DNA of 9,452 nucleotides from WLNJ01 sp037131165 (GTDB taxonomy: Bacteria > Actinomycetota > Thermoleophilia > Solirubrobacterales > Solirubrobacteraceae). This document shows, one piece after another, positions 7,274-9,452 of the stretch. The stretch covers positions 1-9,452 of the forward strand of contig JBAXRO010000070.1 in NCBI GenBank assembly GCA_037131165.1, read 5' to 3'. The notes under the pieces are model-generated. The model worked only from the letters and a program-made list of their open reading frames with translations, did not search any database and was not told the DNA's origin. The translations under genes were made by a program, and so were the position numbers. How positions within the stretch are numbered: the first letter of the stretch is position 1; every line of letters starts with the position of its first letter.

Positions 7274-8142
7274 CAGTCGCTGCCGAGCAGGCCGAAGTCG
7301 ATCAGTGCCTGGCGGATCGTGGCCCGCTCTCGTTCATCCGCCTGCACGAGCGGGAGCCGAAGGGTCCCGCTGGGCAGTCCCAGAAGGTCGAGCGCGGCCT
7401 TGATCGGGATCGGGTTGACAGTGACGCCGAGTGCAGCGATCAGGGGCGCCAGCCGGGCGTCAACTTCCGCCCGCCGCTCGGGGCTGTCAACCATCTCGCG
7501 CATCAGCCGCCCGACGATATGGCTGGCTACGAGGATCCCTCCCGTGGCCCCGGCGTCGAGTGCGGCAGCGAAGCGCTCGTCGTCGCCGGCGTAAATCTCG
7601 AGTCCCTCGATCGGCTGGGGCACACCAGACCTTGCCTGCTTGATCGCCCGGATAGTCGGATGGACTGCTGCCAGCTCGGCGCAGAGCTCGTCGGACATGT
7701 CGGTGCCCGTGCGCGTGGGGATGTTGTAAAGGATCACCGGCAGATCGCTGGCGTTCACAACCGCCTTGAAGTGCTCCCGGATCCCGCGCTCGTTCGGGCG
7801 GTTGTAGTACGGGGTCACCGAGAGGATCGCGTCAGCACCAGCGGCGGCACTGCGCTCAGTGAGCCTGACGGCGTGAGCGGTGTCGTTCGCCCCGGCCCCC
7901 GCGATCACGCAGACGCGATCGCCGACATGCTCCACCGCTGTTGCGATCAGGTCGATCTGCTCGTCGTCGCTGAGGGTCGGTGCCTCCCCGGTTGTCCCGG
8001 CGATCACGACTCCGTCTGATCCGGTGGACGTGACGTGGTCGAGCAGCGAGCGAAAGCCATCAGTGTCAACGCCGCCGGAGGCATCGAAGGGAGTGACCAG
8101 TGCTGTGATGACCGTCCCGAGTCCGGACTCTTCAGTGATCAT
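7273..8142 (-). CDS. dapA: 4-hydroxy-tetrahydrodipicolinate synthase
   Basis: The 289-residue cytoplasmic TIM-barrel aldolase condenses pyruvate with aspartate semialdehyde, the committed step to diaminopimelate and lysine. The start MITEESGLGTVITALVTPFD gives normal family length; GGGGGA lies three bases before the ATG on the coding strand. Visible catalytic features are the GTTGE loop (49-53), YY at 112-113, Y139 in ILYNIPTRTG with R144, and Schiff-base K168 in AIKQA. GGILVASHIVG (201-211) marks the barrel end. The residues after the catalytic lysine (RSG) differ somewhat from common versions, but all core residues are present. The reading frame is open for 31 codons upstream, but that extension lies inside dapB and lacks family resemblance. 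ATG overlaps the dapB stop (ATGA), and its own stop overlaps the rnj start. N-acetylneuraminate lyase paralogues share the fold; linkage to dapB supports DapA. Confidence 0.96.
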   Translation of the reverse strand: MITEESGLGTVITALVTPFDASGGVDTDGFRSLLDHVTSTGSDGVVIAGTTGEAPTLSDDEQIDLIATAVEHVGDRVCVIAGAGANDTAHAVRLTERSAAAGADAILSVTPYYNRPNERGIREHFKAVVNASDLPVILYNIPTRTGTDMSDELCAELAAVHPTIRAIKQARSGVPQPIEGLEIYAGDDERFAAALDAGATGGILVASHIVGRLMREMVDSPERRAEVDARLAPLIAALGVTVNPIPIKAALDLLGLPSGTLRLPLVQADERERATIRQALIDFGLLGSD

Positions 8143-8813
8143 GAGTCCCCCAGCAGCTGTTCGAGCCCGATCAACGGACTCGAGGCAAGCGAAGCTACCC
8201 GCCTGACTGCCAGCAGAACCCCAGGCATGAAGCACTTGCGGTCAATGCTGTCGTGGCGGATTGTGAGGGTTTCCCCCTCCGAGCCGAGGATCACTTCCTG
8301 GTGGGCAACCAACCCGGGAAGCCTCACGGAGTGCACAGGCACTTCGGCTCCGCCGCGGGCCTCGGTCATCCGCTCGGCAGTAAGGCGGGCTGTGCCGGAC
8401 GGCCGATCGAGCTTGGCGTCATGGTGGAGTTCGACGATCTCGGCTCCAGGCATCAGCCTCGCGGCCTCTTCGGCGAACCGCATCATCAGGATGGCCCCGA
8501 TCGCGAAGTTGGGAGCAACGATCACGTTGGCGCCCTTGATCGAATCGAGCTCACCGAGGTCGAACCCGGTGGTCCCGACCACCGAGTGGACGCCCCTCGA
8601 AGCAGCAAGGCGGATGTTGTCGAGTGCAGCCTCGGGGACTGTGAAGTCAACAACCACGTCGACGTTCCCGGCCGACTCGAGTGCATCGGCCAAGGAGATC
8701 CCGAGGGTCGGGTCAGCCCGCCCCGCGAGCTCCGCGTCCGGGGCGGAGGTGATGGCCGAGCAGACCTCAGCACCCATCTTTCCCTCGGACCCGGCGACGA
8801 CGACTCTGATCAT
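8139..8813 (-). CDS. dapB: 4-hydroxy-tetrahydrodipicolinate reductase
   Basis: The 224-residue enzyme reduces the DapA product with NAD(P)H in the diaminopimelate/lysine pathway. The Rossmann motif is VVVAGSEGKMG (4-14). DFTVPEA (56-62) and VVGTTGF (78-84) line the cofactor site, and APNFAIG (100-106) is typical of the family. The catalytic signature ELHHDAKLDRPSGTA (128-142) supplies H130, H131 and K134. The protein is somewhat shorter than the E. coli enzyme (273 residues) but in the range of compact actinobacterial forms, and no motif is missing. It sits between the M16 peptidase gene (ATGA overlap at 8810-8813) and dapA (ATGA overlap at 8139-8142). No ribosome binding site is visible before its start, so translation probably depends on the upstream gene. 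Having the two consecutive pathway enzymes adjacent supports both assignments. Confidence 0.97.
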   Translation of the reverse strand: MIRVVVAGSEGKMGAEVCSAITSAPDAELAGRADPTLGISLADALESAGNVDVVVDFTVPEAALDNIRLAASRGVHSVVGTTGFDLGELDSIKGANVIVAPNFAIGAILMMRFAEEAARLMPGAEIVELHHDAKLDRPSGTARLTAERMTEARGGAEVPVHSVRLPGLVAHQEVILGSEGETLTIRHDSIDRKCFMPGVLLAVRRVASLASSPLIGLEQLLGDS

Positions 8814-9451
8814 GCGTTCAGACTGCCAGAACCGGCGGATTCAAGTGCCGCGGCCGCGACGTCGGACCCAGGCCCGGCACTCCCGGCATGAAGGGTCGCG
8901 GGCTCGAACACGGTGCTTGCCATCTCCCACACGGACTCGGTCGTCACCGACTCGATGCGCTCGATTACCTCTTCCACGGGCAGCGGGCGCCGTCCGGCCA
9001 GGAGGGCTGACCCAAGCGACGCAGCCCGCTCGCTCATGTTTTCGCGTGCGAGCATGACCCTGGCTTTGAGCTGCCTCTTGGCCAGCTCGACCTCCTCATC
9101 CGTCGGGCCATCAGCACGGAAGCTCCGGACCTCGCTACCGAGCAACGCCGCTGCTTCCGGTGCGCTGTCGATCCCGGTGGAGATGTAGACGCCCACCTCG
9201 CTCGCTCCGAGCGCAGGAGCGGTGTAAGAACCGGTGTCGTAGGCGAGTCCGCGGTTCTCTCGCAGTTCGGTGAACAGCCGCGAGGAGGTCGACTCGCCAA
9301 GGATGGTGCTCAGCGCAGCCACGGTGAAGCGATCGTCGCTCTCGCGCCCCGGCCCGAGGCCGGCCAGCTGAACGTGGACCTGCTCGCCCGGAAGTTCCTG
9401 ATGGACGGCGGAGGCCGGCGTGGCGGCAGGAGCGGAGCGGTCGATTGGAGC
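8810..9451 (-). CDS. M16-family (insulinase-like) peptidase, C-terminal part (cut by right window edge)
   Basis: The frame is open to the window edge, giving 213 C-terminal residues; the start lies outside. An internal Met at 9322 is not the true start, since family-like sequence continues upstream of it (EQVHVQLAGLGPGRESDDRF). The M16 C-terminal domain is recognisable from STILGESTSSRLFTELRE and NRGLAYDTGSY, with the conserved Arg/Tyr pair, followed by EVELAKRQLKARVMLARE and a helical VIERIESVTTESVWEMA stretch. M16 proteins are zinc metallopeptidases related to mitochondrial processing peptidase, such as mycobacterial PepR. The N-terminal HxxEH zinc site is off the window, so I cannot tell whether this is an active subunit or an inactive partner. 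The tail is Ala/Ser/Gly-rich. It is upstream of dapB with an ATGA overlap; in related genomes the M16 gene often follows the polynucleotide phosphorylase gene, which may lie further right. Confidence 0.9.
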   Translation of the reverse strand, partial: APIDRSAPAATPASAVHQELPGEQVHVQLAGLGPGRESDDRFTVAALSTILGESTSSRLFTELRENRGLAYDTGSYTAPALGASEVGVYISTGIDSAPEAAALLGSEVRSFRADGPTDEEVELAKRQLKARVMLARENMSERAASLGSALLAGRRPLPVEEVIERIESVTTESVWEMASTVFEPATLHAGSAGPGSDVAAAALESAGSGSLNA

Positions 9452-9452
9452 G

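Noticed and set aside
8035..9057. 340-codon plus-strand frame opposite dapB and the M16 gene
   Set aside because: It is antisense to dapB with all catalytic motifs, and its Ser/Arg/Pro-rich translation resembles no family.

Overview
This is a GC-rich, tightly packed bacterial chromosome segment with eight protein genes and almost no non-coding DNA. Gene order, GC-rich codon use and the form of the CinA and RodZ-like proteins point to an actinobacterium. My best guess is the class Thermoleophilia (Solirubrobacterales-like); this placement comes from recall of gene order and protein resemblance, not from a search. No RNA gene, transposase, CRISPR array, prophage or defence gene was seen. I found no evidence of a previously undescribed system.

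Reading the minus strand from the right edge, the first transcription unit is: the C-terminal half of an M16-family zinc-peptidase-like protein (8810-9451, cut by the window), dapB (8139-8813), dapA (7273-8142) and the ribonuclease J gene (5603-7273). Each start codon overlaps the preceding stop codon (ATGA, ATGA, TGATG), so this is almost certainly one translationally coupled operon. It joins two lysine/diaminopimelate pathway steps with an RNA-processing nuclease and a peptidase.

A two-component system lies on the opposite (plus) strand: an OmpR-family response regulator (3581-4249) and a HAMP/HisKA/HATPase sensor kinase (4233-5651), overlapping each other by 17 bases. The kinase gene converges on the RNase J gene, and the two coding regions overlap tail to tail by 49 bp.

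The second minus-strand unit begins at about 3497: the DNA translocase ftsK/spoIIIE (1047-3497), a very short RodZ-like membrane HTH protein (644-1018), and the N-terminal half of cinA (1-647, running off the left edge). The only real intergenic region, 3498-3580, separates ftsK from the divergent regulator gene and must hold promoters for both. It contains a small dyad and an 11-bp-spaced repeat.

The minus-strand order M16 - dapB - dapA - rnj - ftsK - rodZ-like - cinA resembles a housekeeping neighbourhood known from Gram-positive bacteria. The divergent two-component pair interrupts it between rnj and ftsK. The points most worth a second look are that insertion, the convergent coding overlap, the truncated RodZ-like protein, the perfect 18-bp tandem duplication in the basic N-terminal tail of FtsK, and the divergent promoter region.
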